Below, piece by piece: positions 54,661-64,000 of a DNA stretch of 64,000 bases. A program made the translations under genes and the position numbers. Position 1 is the stretch's first letter. Each line of letters opens with the position of its first letter. Source of the DNA: Trematomus loennbergii (lineage: Eukaryota; Chordata; Actinopteri; Perciformes; Nototheniidae); contig JAAOOA010000624.1 in NCBI GenBank assembly GCA_012861695.1, positions 167,501-231,500 of the forward strand, read 5' to 3'. The notes beneath the pieces were generated by a model. That model was not told the DNA's origin. It did not search any database and saw only the letters and a program-made list of their open reading frames with translations.

Positions 54661-54814
54661 CTCTCACGGAAGAAACACTAAACTACACTCACAACAATCA
54701 AGACCAATAAACAATCATACAAAAACAAAGTAGAGGAAGAAAAAAGAGAAAACTTTTACGAAAAGTTAGTTATCAAACCTCTCAGCTCACCACCACCACA
54801 CTCCTCACACACTC

Positions 54815-54821
<7 letters not shown>

Positions 54822-54882
<61 letters not shown>

Positions 54883-54894
54883 TAGAGAGAGAGA

Positions 54895-54935
<41 letters not shown>

Positions 54936-54990
54936 AGGGAGAGGGAGAGGGAGAGGGAGAGGGAGAGGGAGGGAGAGAGAGACAGAGAGA
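54822..54990. repeat. (GA)n microsatellite, segmental copy 3
   Basis: GA and GGGAGA units. Confidence 0.97.
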
Positions 54991-55068
54991 GAAACACACA
55001 TTCACCTTCAACAAAAAAAAGGAGGTGATGTCAGGTACTGATAACAAAGAGACAGATGACTTGATTAC

Positions 55069-55354
55069 CTGAGCAGGTGAGAGTCAGGGTGGAGGAAGAG
55101 GAATGTGAATCTGCACACTCCTCAGATCAGATCCAGACTGAACACAATCAGAGCTGATCCACCCACAGATCTCTTTGAGGACTCTCTCTCTCCCACAGAA
55201 ACAGCAGAGCCACAGTCGAGCTCTCTGCAGAAAAAACCTGCTGTCTTCAGGGTCCTGAGAGAGTCAGAGCCCCCCACTGGTCTCCATTCTCCCTCTTGTT
55301 TCAGCTCCAGGTCTCCTGCACAGCGACTCTCTCCTCCCACCAGTCTGACCGGCT
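55069..55354 (-). pseudogene. SRCR domain exon B, copy 3 (two bases short)
   Basis: 286 bp, with losses near 55120 (CTCCTCAGATC) and 55160 (CCACCCACAG) relative to copy 2. Splice sites intact. Confidence 0.75.
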
Positions 55355-55438
55355 CTGAAGAGAAACAAGAGAGAGATCAGAGAGAGAATAAAGTGAGTTT
55401 GATGAGAACAGAATGAACCAATCACAGCTCCTCTCTAC

Positions 55439-55748
55439 CTGAGCAGGTGAGGCTAACAGCTGTGCCAGGTGAGCAGGTGTTTCTCTCTGAGGCTGAGCTA
55501 CAGTCCAGGAGAGCAGACTCATGGCCTCCACACTGGAACTCTTTGGTCCACATTGGAGCCTCCCTTCTCCATAGAGCGCCCCCTGGAGGACTGAAGGAGC
55601 CCCACAGCCCAGCTGCCTGCAGACCACCTGAGCATCCTGCTGGTCAAAGTCAGCCTCACACACTGAGGACCAGGACGGGTTAGACGGGTTAGAGTTCACC
55701 TCCAGTCTACCTGAGCACAGACTGGTCCCCCCAGCAGCCTGACAGAGT
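55439..55748 (-). pseudogene. SRCR domain exon A, copy 3 (two bases short)
   Basis: 310 bp; one C lost near 55563 (CCTCCCTTCTCC) and one in the G run near 55726-55731. The acceptor is CTGCAG where the other copies have CTCCAG. Confidence 0.75.
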
Positions 55749-56100
55749 CTGCAGAGGACAGAAGATCAAACAGAGAGAGGTCAAAGACACAGAATAAAAG
55801 AGATGATCAATATTTCAGATTCAAACTGGACTCAGTTCCAACATGAGTTCATGATTGTGGAATCAGCTTCCAGTTTTGTTCGGGCGGCAGACACCCTATC
55901 CGTTTTATAGAGTGTGCTTAAGACCTTCCTTTTGATAAAGCTTATAGTTAGGGCTGATTAGATTCAGCCCCTAGTTTAGCTGTATAGGCTTAGACTGTCG
56001 GGGGACACCTTACTTGTTCCTTCTCTCTGTCTGTACCTGTGTACTCTCATGTTCCCAATAACACAGCTTCCCCCACATTTATTGTTGGTGTCTATCTACG
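55749..56100. other. Intron, copy 3
   Basis: Same retroelement-tail content as 45655-46005. The 5' exons of the gene (signal peptide, any further SRCR pairs) are not seen to the right in this window. Confidence 0.5.
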
Positions 56101-56370
56101 CCGGGATCCTGAGTCGAGGCTGATCTTGTTGCTGTGGTCCTGGATCCTGAGTCCTGTGTCCTGGATCCTGCATCCTGAGTCCTAGATCCAGAGTCCTGTG
56201 TCCTGGATCCTGAGTCCTGGATCCTGCATCCAGAGTCCTGGATCCTGTGTCCTGGATCCTGAGTCCTGGATCCTGTGTCCTGGATCCTGCATCCCGAGTC
56301 CTGGATCCTGAGTCCTGGATCCTGCATCCTGAGTCCTGGATCTTCTATCCTGAGTTCTGGATTTGAGTCC
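56100..56370. repeat. GGATCCTGAGTCCT minisatellite, copy 3
   Basis: As in copies 1 and 2, with a different unit order. Confidence 0.92.
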
Positions 56371-56534
56371 TGGACTTCGAGTCGTGGCTGAACCTATCTC
56401 TGCGGTCCTGCCTGACTCTCATCAATCTATCAACCAATCAATCAATCAATGTTTATTTATATAGCCCAATATCACAAATGTTACATTGTCTAAGTGGACT
56501 TCACAGTTTGTACAGAATATCAGTGACAATACGA

Positions 56535-56765
56535 CCCCCTCTGTCCTTAGACCCTCTGTCCTTAGACCCTCTGTCCTTAGACCCTCTGTCCTTAGACCCT
56601 CTGTCCGTAGACCCTCTGTCCTTAGACCCTCTGTCCGTAGACCCTCTGTCCTTAGACCCTCTGTCCTTAGACCCTCTGTCCTTAGACCCTCTGTCCGTAG
56701 ACCCTCTGTCCTTAGACCCTCTGTCCGTAGACCCTCTGTCCTTAGACCCTCTGTCCTTAGACCCT
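56535..56765. repeat. 15-bp repeat CTCTGTCCTTAGACC, about 15-16 units (copy 3)
   Basis: Includes CTCTGTCCGTAGACC variants alternating with the main unit, showing that pairs of units were amplified together. Confidence 0.93.
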
Positions 56766-57715
56766 CACATCGTACAAGGAAACACTTCCAGAGAAACCAC
56801 AGTTTAAAGGGGAACATGGGAGAGACCTCGGGGAGAGCAACAGAGGAGGGATCCCTCTCCCAGGACGGACAGACGTGCAATAGATGCCGTGTGTAATACA
56901 AACTCTACCATGTGATATTTGAACCCATGTGTATTGCTTGCATGTAGGATGCATCCTCCTCCACACATCCACTAAATCACTTTTCTTTAGAACATGAGAC
57001 AATACAGAGGAAGACTGAAGATGTGGCTCAACTCCAGTCCTATCCAAAGTCAAGTCAGTGCAACAACATATGTGTGCAATCGAGAAGGTTAAATAGGGAA
57101 AGTGCAATATGTGTAAATAGGTATGGATACAATAGAGATATGTGCAATTTGACGGACACTATACATAGGTGCAATTGGATTTATGTATAAATACAATAGG
57201 GAAAGAGCAATATTGGATTTATGTAAGTGAAATAGAGAAAGTTCTGTACCTGTATGCTTCTTGTTTGTTCTTTGCCATGGATATGTGATCTCTGTTCTGT
57301 ATCTATGATGATTGTCCTAAATGTTTTATGTTTATTATCTCGATGCCCAAGACAAATGTCTCCTAAGGGAGACAATAAAGCTCTATCTTATATCACTTAT
57401 TTGTCTTCCAATACTTTAAAGATCTCTTCACGCTCAGAGCCTTGGTTTGGTGCACATTAATAAAGCTAATCAGAAACTCATCTATTCCAGCTCTCACTAG
57501 AATAACTCTACCCTTCACTTCCTCTGTGCTGGATATTATCTTTATATTTCAAAGAGGGGAGAATAAAATAGCTACTCCTGCACTCAAATGTGTCCATGGC
57601 TAAGGACATCCCCCTCACACCATAGACCCCAGTCAGTTTCATTTCTGCTGTCACTGTGAGTTTCTTGTAGAAAACTACATCTAGCTTTTTCTGTTGAATA
57701 CCTTCTGTCACTAAT
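56766..57715. other. LINE-type 3' region, copy 3, with an extra insert
   Basis: About 56780-57000 (CACAGTTTAAAGGGGAACATG, GGACAGACGTGCAATAGATG) is absent from copies 1 and 2. From about 57015 it matches 46585-47208. Confidence 0.55.
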
Positions 57716-58230
57716 GGCGCGTTTCCATTACACGGCCTCGCTCGGCCCCGCTCGGTATGGCTGGGCCTCGTTAGGACTGGCTCACTTTATGGCGCATTTC
57801 CATTACAGTTTAGGAACTGGGGCAGTATCTATAGTAACGCAGTGTAGGCGGAGCCGTGACGTGATCTTCAGAGGACCCCAGAAAAACAACACAGCCGTTA
57901 GCACTCAGAGCTCACAGCTCCTCAATATGTTCAGAAACTAGACAAAAGTTAAACAAGTACAAACCACAAACTGCCTGTGTCATGGTGAATACAGTCGCTG
58001 CTTTATTTATGTCTGTATAGGCCGTTGTTGTGAGTGTGGACGGTCGGAGCATATACTGCGTTAGCTTAGCCAATCTCCATTTAGAACACACGCATTTTAA
58101 AAGGTTTTCCGCTGCCGTCTGTCTGCAGACTTGACAAAGCATTAATTCATGGTTTTTACTAACCGGTATCAGTATGTTGTTACTTCGGCATCATTTTGAA
58201 ACTTGTATTACAATTAAATCACGGTCATCT
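57716..58230. mobile_element. MITE end (GCGCGTTTCCATTACACGG)
   Basis: Two facing-type words GCGCGTTTCCATTACA and GCGCATTTCCATTACA lie 72 bp apart, followed by moderately GC-rich DNA. They resemble a fish DNA-element terminus; the other end is not found. It begins at the position where copies 1 and 2 carry the 1.1-kb MITE. Confidence 0.45.
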
Positions 58231-59197
58231 TGTTGTAGTTGTAGCCCCTTGCCAGCGATTCTCTCTCTAGTTTAGCATACTGAAGTAAAAAGATATGATT
58301 CTACACTGTATTGAAGTAAACATGTATTATTTTGAATTGTATTTTAGTGAACATGTATTGTTTGAACTGTTTTAAGTAATCACAACTGTTTTAAGTAATC
58401 ACAACGGTTTTAAGTAATCACATATATAGAAATGATATTCTCACTTACAACTCACTGACCCAGAGATCCTGTTTCACACACACAGCTCCTTTTCACCAGC
58501 GCACACACATGTTCTTCTCAAGGTCCTTATGGACATCATTATATTTGTGCACAAAGGTTTAATTGTATGAGAAAGAATAGTTTATGTGAAAAACTCCCAT
58601 GGGAAAGTAAGGGAGTGAATATCGGGGCAGAGATAAGATTGACTTTGACCTTGTGAAACTTTAGAATCTCACGTTCTGGTCAGAACTCTGATTCGCTGTA
58701 TTGAACCCGACCAGAAGTGAATCCAACCAGTAAAAACACCTGGGGGATGTGAGCAGCTCACACAGCTCCTCCTCACGGACTCTCTATTCGCTTTGGAGTA
58801 AAAGGGGAAGGGAAAAGTAACCATCTCCGCCCCAAAATATGATTATGAATACTGTTGTTTTTTAATGTAAAATGCTTTCTTGTTTGGTGAGTTGGCAGGT
58901 CCCGATATCTGTGTCCGCATCGCATCACAAACCTGAAGTCAATTTCTTCTTGTTTGATGAGTTGGCGGGTCCCGACACCTTTATCCGCATCGCATCACAA
59001 ACCTGAAGTCCGGAGTACTCTGTATAACTTGTATATGTGTTTGGTTTCCTACCAGTAAACTCAGATAATTTTATAACTTTTGATTCCGGTGTTTTCAATT
59101 CCTTTCTTTATTTAATAGAGTTTCAGCCTCATCCAACGAACGGCGCGTAGCAGAGGGGGTGGCTATCAGCCACCACAATAGGTGTTCTGCTCCAACA
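58231..59197 (+). mobile_element. Retroviral LTR (5' LTR, about 967 bp)
   Basis: Starts TGTTGTAG and ends CTCCAACA (imperfect inverted ends, TG...CA), 2 bp before a primer-binding site. Inside is a duplicated block of about 65 bp (CTTTCTTGTTTGGTGAGTTG at 58873, and a TTTCTTCTTGTTTGATGAGT version at 58940). TGTATAACTTGTATATG at about 59020 may be the TATA region. The start is less certain than the end. Confidence 0.65.
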
Positions 59198-59199
59198 AG

Positions 59200-59217
59200 T
59201 GGTGACCCCGACGTGAT
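59200..59217 (+). other. Primer-binding site complementary to tRNA-Trp
   Basis: TGGTGACCCCGACGTGAT matches the complement of the 3' end of vertebrate tRNA-Trp over 18 nt, as used by alpharetroviruses. It primes reverse transcription. Confidence 0.8.
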
Positions 59218-61322
59218 GAGTGCTGTCTCTAGAAAGGGACACCGACAGCCAGGGGACGGAATCCAGTCCAGGGGGAGGACACAGAGATACTGTTGACAAC
59301 TAAACCAATGGCCATATACAAAAGGTGAGCAGACACCTGTTTTGACTATCAAAAATCTGTGATTGATTATACTAAAAAATTAGAGTTGTCAGCAGCGTTC
59401 TCAGTGTTCTTAGTCACGGTGGGAAATACAATACATATTCAAGTTGGAAAAGTTTGATTAAGTGCTTAGAGTCGGGTATTCAGTCCTGGACCTAGGGCAA
59501 AAAAGTGTTCGGAAGAGGCGGGTAGGTCAGTCCCGCCCTTCACTCACTAAGTACGAAGACTGCAAGGCTGTAAAAGATGTATAGGTTAAATTCCCCGTAA
59601 GTCAAAATAACATTGATTAATACGGTTGCCTTGCAGTGCTTCAATTAAAGACTACGGAGGTGTAAAAAACAGAAGGGTTAAATTCCCCGCAGATCATGAT
59701 AAGATTGATTAATGCGGTTACTTTTCGTGGTGCTTTAAATGTATAAAATTCTGTAATTGTTATATGGTGGGTGATACAAGAGGAGAGAGACGCGACCTCC
59801 AACTAATTATTTGGAACGACCGAATCTCATCACAACTCTTGCTGTGGGGTTAATCAGGCTCATTAAACGTGACGATAAAGAGATTTTGTTGACTGAGTTT
59901 CGACTCCTTGCCTGAAGCCGCAATCGCCGTGAGGAGGTTGTAGAAGCTTGCTTCAGGAAGTCACGCTATCTGTTGAAATACACATCGCACAATAAAAATG
60001 TGCCTGACTGTACGGATAAATATATGTAAAACTGCAAACATAATTTAAGAACACCACTCTGTACACAGTACATACTTAGAAAAGAAGTAGTACACAGAGA
60101 TAGAATTCATAATACGAAGTCATAGTCTGGAAGGCTGAATGTGACGATAAAGGATTTTTGTGGTTTGGGATTAAACTCCATGTAAGCGTCGCATCTCTAA
60201 AGAGGGTGTCGAAGTGCGCTTAAAAACCGCAATTATCTGTTGTAATAAACATCGTACAAAAAGCCGGACAGACTGTATAAGGGAATAAACTCTGTGTGAT
60301 TTTTTAAGTCAAATCTGTGTAATAATTGAGAGAAAAATCCAGTAAGAAGAACTGTGGAGACAGATTTGCAGAAGACATAGAGACAGAGGCACTTCATTCG
60401 TGGTCAGCTGCTGCCCTCTGGTGGCGAACAGGGAGTGCTACAACATTCTGAAAAATTACATAGAAATAAAGACAATAATTGCCCAGTATATTAAATAAAT
60501 ACAAAAACACGTATCAACATAAGTCAGATAATATAAACGAGGTCATCATAGAAGGAGATTTTGAAAAAATTATATAAAAGCTCCAATTTCCGGAAGCTTC
60601 TGCGAGCAACTGGTCAGGTGCTACCATCTGGTGGCCAATAGGGTGTGGCACAAAACAAACAGACTAATGATAAATTAAGGGTTGGCTCCATCTGCTGGAC
60701 ATATTGTATATTATTATTTTTAGAATTTGAACGAGAAGAACAGTGGGATCAAATGGGGGATTGGAAGAAGCTGACATTTAATGCCTGATATATAAGTAGT
60801 AATAATATATAATATAGCTGATATTTAATAACTGATGTATAAGGCTCGATATTTCTGAAAATAAGAACACCGTTAACGGCATTCTATTTCAGAAAAAGGG
60901 GGGATAGGATATACATCAGACAATATGTATGTGAGATTATTACGTTTTTAAGAGAAATTTATCAATTTAAAATACTAGCTTTGGCTATTTTGCTTTGTTT
61001 TGTTTTGTTGTTGCTTTTAAGAGAAATTGATACATTTAAAATAATCTAGCTTTGGTTATTTTTTGTTTTGTTTGTTTGTTCCTTTTTTGTTTTATTTTTG
61101 TTCTATTTTTTTATTTTTTATTTTTTAATTTATTTTTTGTTTATTGTTTTCTGCATAGTCTCTTGTCCACACTCCAGTCTAGTTGGTGCCGCCAATAAAC
61201 ACTAAAGAAGTAGAAGAGATGAGTTCAAAAACATATTTCCAGCAACTTAAGGGCTTGGTATGAGACTTCTCCACACAGGTTGCTGACGCCAAAGGGGACC
61301 CGAGAAACACAAGGCCAACACA
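59218..61322 (+). mobile_element. Retroviral leader/degenerate internal region, no gag-pol frame
   Basis: Non-coding. GGTTAAATTCCCCG-type blocks recur at about 59583 and 59668, and CATCTGGTGGCC-type pieces at 60415 and 60615. T-rich DNA with TTTTAAGAGAAATT repeats lies at 60955-61145. Gag and most of pol are missing, so this is a deleted provirus or separate pieces. Confidence 0.5.
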
Positions 61323-61754
61323 GCAGATTACGTCTGGTTGAAGGCCATCAGGCCTAAGTGGCTCAACCCCAGGTTTTCCGGCCCCTACAGAGTGACCCAA
61401 AGGACCTCCCATGCCGTCCGCCTAGATGGAAAGGGAGACAACTGGTACCACTGGAGCCAGTGTGCGGTCGGGAAAAACACCTGCGAGGACCCTAGACGAC
61501 ATCAGGACAGATTTGGCCCTCGTCGCGAGGACCCTAGACGACATCAGGACAGATCTGGCTCTCGTCAAAGCAGTCGACCCGGAAGCCGCCATCAGCGGCC
61601 GGAGGAGGAGGATCGGGAGGACGATCTCTCCAGCAGTCGAACCGGAAGCCGCCATCAGCGGGCCGGAGGAAGAGGATCGGGACATCTCTCCAGCATCGAC
61701 CCGGAGGCCGCCATCAGCGGGCCGGGGGAGGACAATCCGGACACATCTCTCTAG
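61323..61754 (+). pseudogene. Retroviral-type integrase C-terminal domain with repeat tail
   Basis: ADYVWLKAIRPKWLNPRF, then SGPYRVTQRTSHAVRL and WYHWSQC is the GPY/F-type C-terminal DNA-binding domain of retroviral and LTR-retrotransposon integrases. A stretch of two CEDPRRHQD-type repeats and three SRPGSRHQR-type repeats (about 60 bp each) follows to 61754. Upstream catalytic parts are absent. It may belong to the provirus that starts at 58231. Confidence 0.65.
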
Positions 61755-62860
61755 AAGGCAGCTCAGAAGCCGCCGTCAGCGGGCTGGGGGACGAAGACAC
61801 GGCAAACCAAGACGGCACAGGGAACTCCATTTCCCGCTGAAACAGGTTGATATAGCCGGTGTGGAACTTTGTCTGAACAATCCATTTTTTGGAGGAACTT
61901 TCAACTTTATTTTTATATCCCATAATTTAAGGGATTTGTATTTTTTATTCTACAGAACTATGTGTTACCAAAAGAGGGAAAAGTTTAATAATGTTTTTCT
62001 AATTTCTGTGGCTACTTTTATTGCCATTTTGGTGACATGTGGTTGTTGTTCTATTTCGTCCCTACTGACCGCCAGAGGCGGTGCTTTTAGCACTGGATAT
62101 GTCCATCGTGCGCATGCGCAGTACGAGTACCAATATCAACAAAGTCACCTGTGACCCACGTGACACCGGCTATATCAGCCCGTGTCATCAGAGGATCTGT
62201 TCCTTTCATCTTCTCGCTGCGCGAGAGTACCGTGGCTACACTATTGTAGCCTACAGCGTTCAGTTGGAACGTTTGGATTTAAGGATTTCTCTGCATCCAG
62301 CTGGCTGCGTGTAGCTTCGCGACTGATCCAGTCGGAGCCGCGGGATTACCCGTCCTCCAGGAGCTGCGGCCGGCTGCGCAGAAAACTTCAACGGACAGGT
62401 TGGTGTCGGCTTGGTCGGTGACGGCAGTGTTTCCACTCCCTCTCCCAGCTAGGTTGTCCTGATTTCTGTCTTGGTTGCTACCTGGCTTGAACTTTCTGGT
62501 GACGGTAGCGTTTCCGCCCCCTCTCCCAGGAGTTGCCCTTGTTGCGTTCTCTGTACTTTTCTGATAGCGCGGCGTTGCGCCAAGCTATCATTAGCATCCT
62601 GAGTTCCAGCTTGTGTTGTGTCCTCTTGTTTAGCTAGTTAGCAGTAGCGCGGCTCAGCCTAACTGTGTCCTGCCTGGTCAGCCACTTTGGCTGACGCTTG
62701 AGGTAAGCACCGGATTACCCGTGCTGTTTTTTCTTTAGAAGCAGTTTCCTTAGCTTGTTTCGCTATTTTACTCAACCAGTGAAGGCAGTGTTTTCACCCC
62801 CGCTCCTGGTAAGAGTGTTCCTTGACTGTGAGCAGCAGCCGGCTGGCTAGCTGCCCTGTT
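61755..62860. other. Region between the integrase relic and the DIRS-like gene
   Basis: A short frame at 61963-62070 has a hydrophobic helix (NNVFLISVATFIAILVTCGC), possibly a leftover envelope or accessory leader. GATATAGCCGGTGT at 61849-61862 is inverted at 62163-62176. 62400-62860 has repeated GGTGACGGCAGTGTTTCC / GGTGACGGTAGCGTTTCC words and is probably DIRS upstream DNA. Confidence 0.4.
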
Positions 62861-63140
62861 AAGCTTCCTTATTTGGTAGCTCTGTGCTTCGTTTACTTAG
62901 CTAGGTGAAGGCAGTGCTCTCGCTCCCCGCTCTGCTAGTAGCTTAGCTTTCGTTTACTCAGCTAGGTGAAGGCAGTGCTCTCGCTCCCCGCTCCCTCTGC
63001 TGGTAGCTCCGTGCTTCGTTTACTCAGCTAGGTGAAGGCAGTGCTCTCGCTCCCCGCTCCCTCTGCTAGTAGCTTTGCACTTTCATTTACTTAGCTAGGT
63101 GAAGGCAGTGCTCTCGCTCCCCGCTCCCTCTGCTAAGTAA
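62861..63140. repeat. Tandem repeat, about 61-67-bp unit, 4-5 copies
   Basis: The unit has GCTAGGTGAAGGCAGTGCTC, TCGCTCCCCGCTCCCTCTGC and CTTCGTTTACTCA. A looser earlier unit is at about 62780. It is directly upstream of the gag-like gene and probably belongs to the element's leader. Confidence 0.88.
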
Positions 63141-63275
63141 CGCGGGTGTACCCCATTACACCCCTCTCGTGTTCGGCGAGTAGGAGCAGGGCTCTACTCC
63201 TTCCGTTCAGCAGGTAACTGGTGAAGGCTGTGTTCTCGCACCCCGCTCCCGGTTACGCTGCATCCGGCTACCTAC

Positions 63276-64000
63276 ATGATGGCTCATCCATGTAGCGCCT
63301 GTATGGCTTCTCTCGAGCCCGAGGATGGCCACGACCGCTGCCCCTCTTGCCTTGGTCTCGAGCATTTGAGGGAGGGTCTCACGCAGGACGCCTGCATGAA
63401 CTGTACTGCATGCCTTGGGCGCTTAGAGCGGCCAGAGTCGCAGAGGTGGAGCGTCTGGCAGAAGCCAACGGACACCTCTCCTTGTCGCATCTTCCCCTAG
63501 GTCAGTTTGGCCGTTCCCGGCGACCCGAGGGAGCGATGGCTACGGGTTCGCCCCCTAACAGGCTGTCCTCTAAGGTGGATCGGTTAGCCGCCGACATGGA
63601 CATGATGAAGTCGCTCCTCTTAGCCCTTCAACCAGGGGCCGGTATAGGGGCTGCTGGCTTGCCGCCTGCCCCTCCTTCGGTTGCCGCACCTCTGCATGAG
63701 GATGCCATGTCACTAGCGGCCTCGGCTAACCTCTTCAACGAAGAGGTGGAGGACGAGGCCCCGCTCACTTCCGGGGAGGCTTCCCACTCCTCTGCTCAGG
63801 GCTCTCTGCAGGGCGTGGAGGACGCCTCCATGGCGGCCATTATTCGTGCGGCCCTGGCACACTTGCAGCTTCCTGTTCCGCAGGCCGACGCGGCTCAGGC
63901 TAGCGCCTTCTTCAGGCGTAGCCCTACCCCTGTCCCCCTCACTGTTCCTCCTTCGGAGGAGTACCTGAGGGAGCTCCATGCATGCTGGAGAGACACCAAG
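63276..64000 (+). CDS. DIRS-type retrotransposon gag-like protein, 5' part, frameshifted and running off the window
   Basis: Starts MMAHPCSACMASLEPEDGHD with a cysteine/histidine knuckle (CSAC...GHDRCPSCLG). A one-base loss near 63411 moves the frame; from there the other frame is open to the window end, with DRLAADMDMMKSLLLAL, EDAMSLAASANLF and PPSEEYLRELHACW. The SLAAS and SEEYLREL landmarks are what I know from fish DIRS gag proteins. Reverse transcriptase and tyrosine recombinase would lie beyond 64000. Confidence 0.7.

Overview
The window is repeat-rich vertebrate nuclear DNA, almost certainly from a ray-finned (teleost) fish. The signs are scavenger-receptor (SRCR) exons of the fish immune-receptor type with consistent GT-AG splice sites, fish-style LINE, DIRS, MITE and retroviral remnants, a zinc-finger/tyrosine-recombinase gene of a kind I know from teleost genomes, and abundant CA, GA and minisatellite tracts. 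Nothing bacterial is present. Many reading-frame breaks are single-base indels in homopolymers, so some may be long-read consensus errors and not mutations.

Layout. 1-5188: two minisatellites (67-bp and 44-bp units), a 1.1-kb inverted-repeat-ended DNA element inserted into the second minisatellite, a LINE tail and a polypurine tract. 5195-20057: one 14.9-kb palindromic mobile element, bounded by a perfect 6-bp target duplication (GTCATG) with ends AGTAGTATT...AATACTACT. Its two arms (about 7.0 and 7.8 kb) are inverted copies meeting at about 12216, inside a fragment of a Maverick/adintovirus-like integrase gene. Each arm carries the same small unrecognised genes. No polymerase, capsid or packaging gene is present, so I read it as a snap-back, defective derivative of a Maverick (Polinton)/adintovirus-like element. 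20206-22616: CA/GA repeats and DNA-transposon fragments.

22620-35890: a broken LINE, then two head-to-tail units of an unusual element. Unit 1 (24602-27706) looks like an internally deleted form of unit 2 (27707-about 34951). Unit 2 holds a minus-strand gene with two C2H2 fingers, a coiled coil, a 20-residue coding minisatellite and a tyrosine recombinase domain. Both units carry an almost perfect 59-bp-arm hairpin. A second LINE fragment follows.

36000-42435: minisatellites, a Harbinger-like MITE, CA/TG tracts and a LINE fragment. 42459-55748: minus-strand exons of a membrane SRCR receptor: cytoplasmic tail, transmembrane segment, Ig-like domain, and three tandem pairs of SRCR exons. The pairs arose by about 5-kb tandem duplications that also copied a LINE ORF1 remnant and the 1.1-kb MITE. 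57716-64000: a MITE end, a retroviral LTR with a tRNA-Trp primer-binding site and leader, a retroviral-type integrase C-terminus, and the start of a DIRS-type retrotransposon whose gag-like gene runs off the window.

How the parts relate: the only clear host gene is the SRCR receptor. Everything else is mobile or repetitive DNA. The two most unusual objects are the palindromic Maverick-like element and the tandem zinc-finger/tyrosine-recombinase units.
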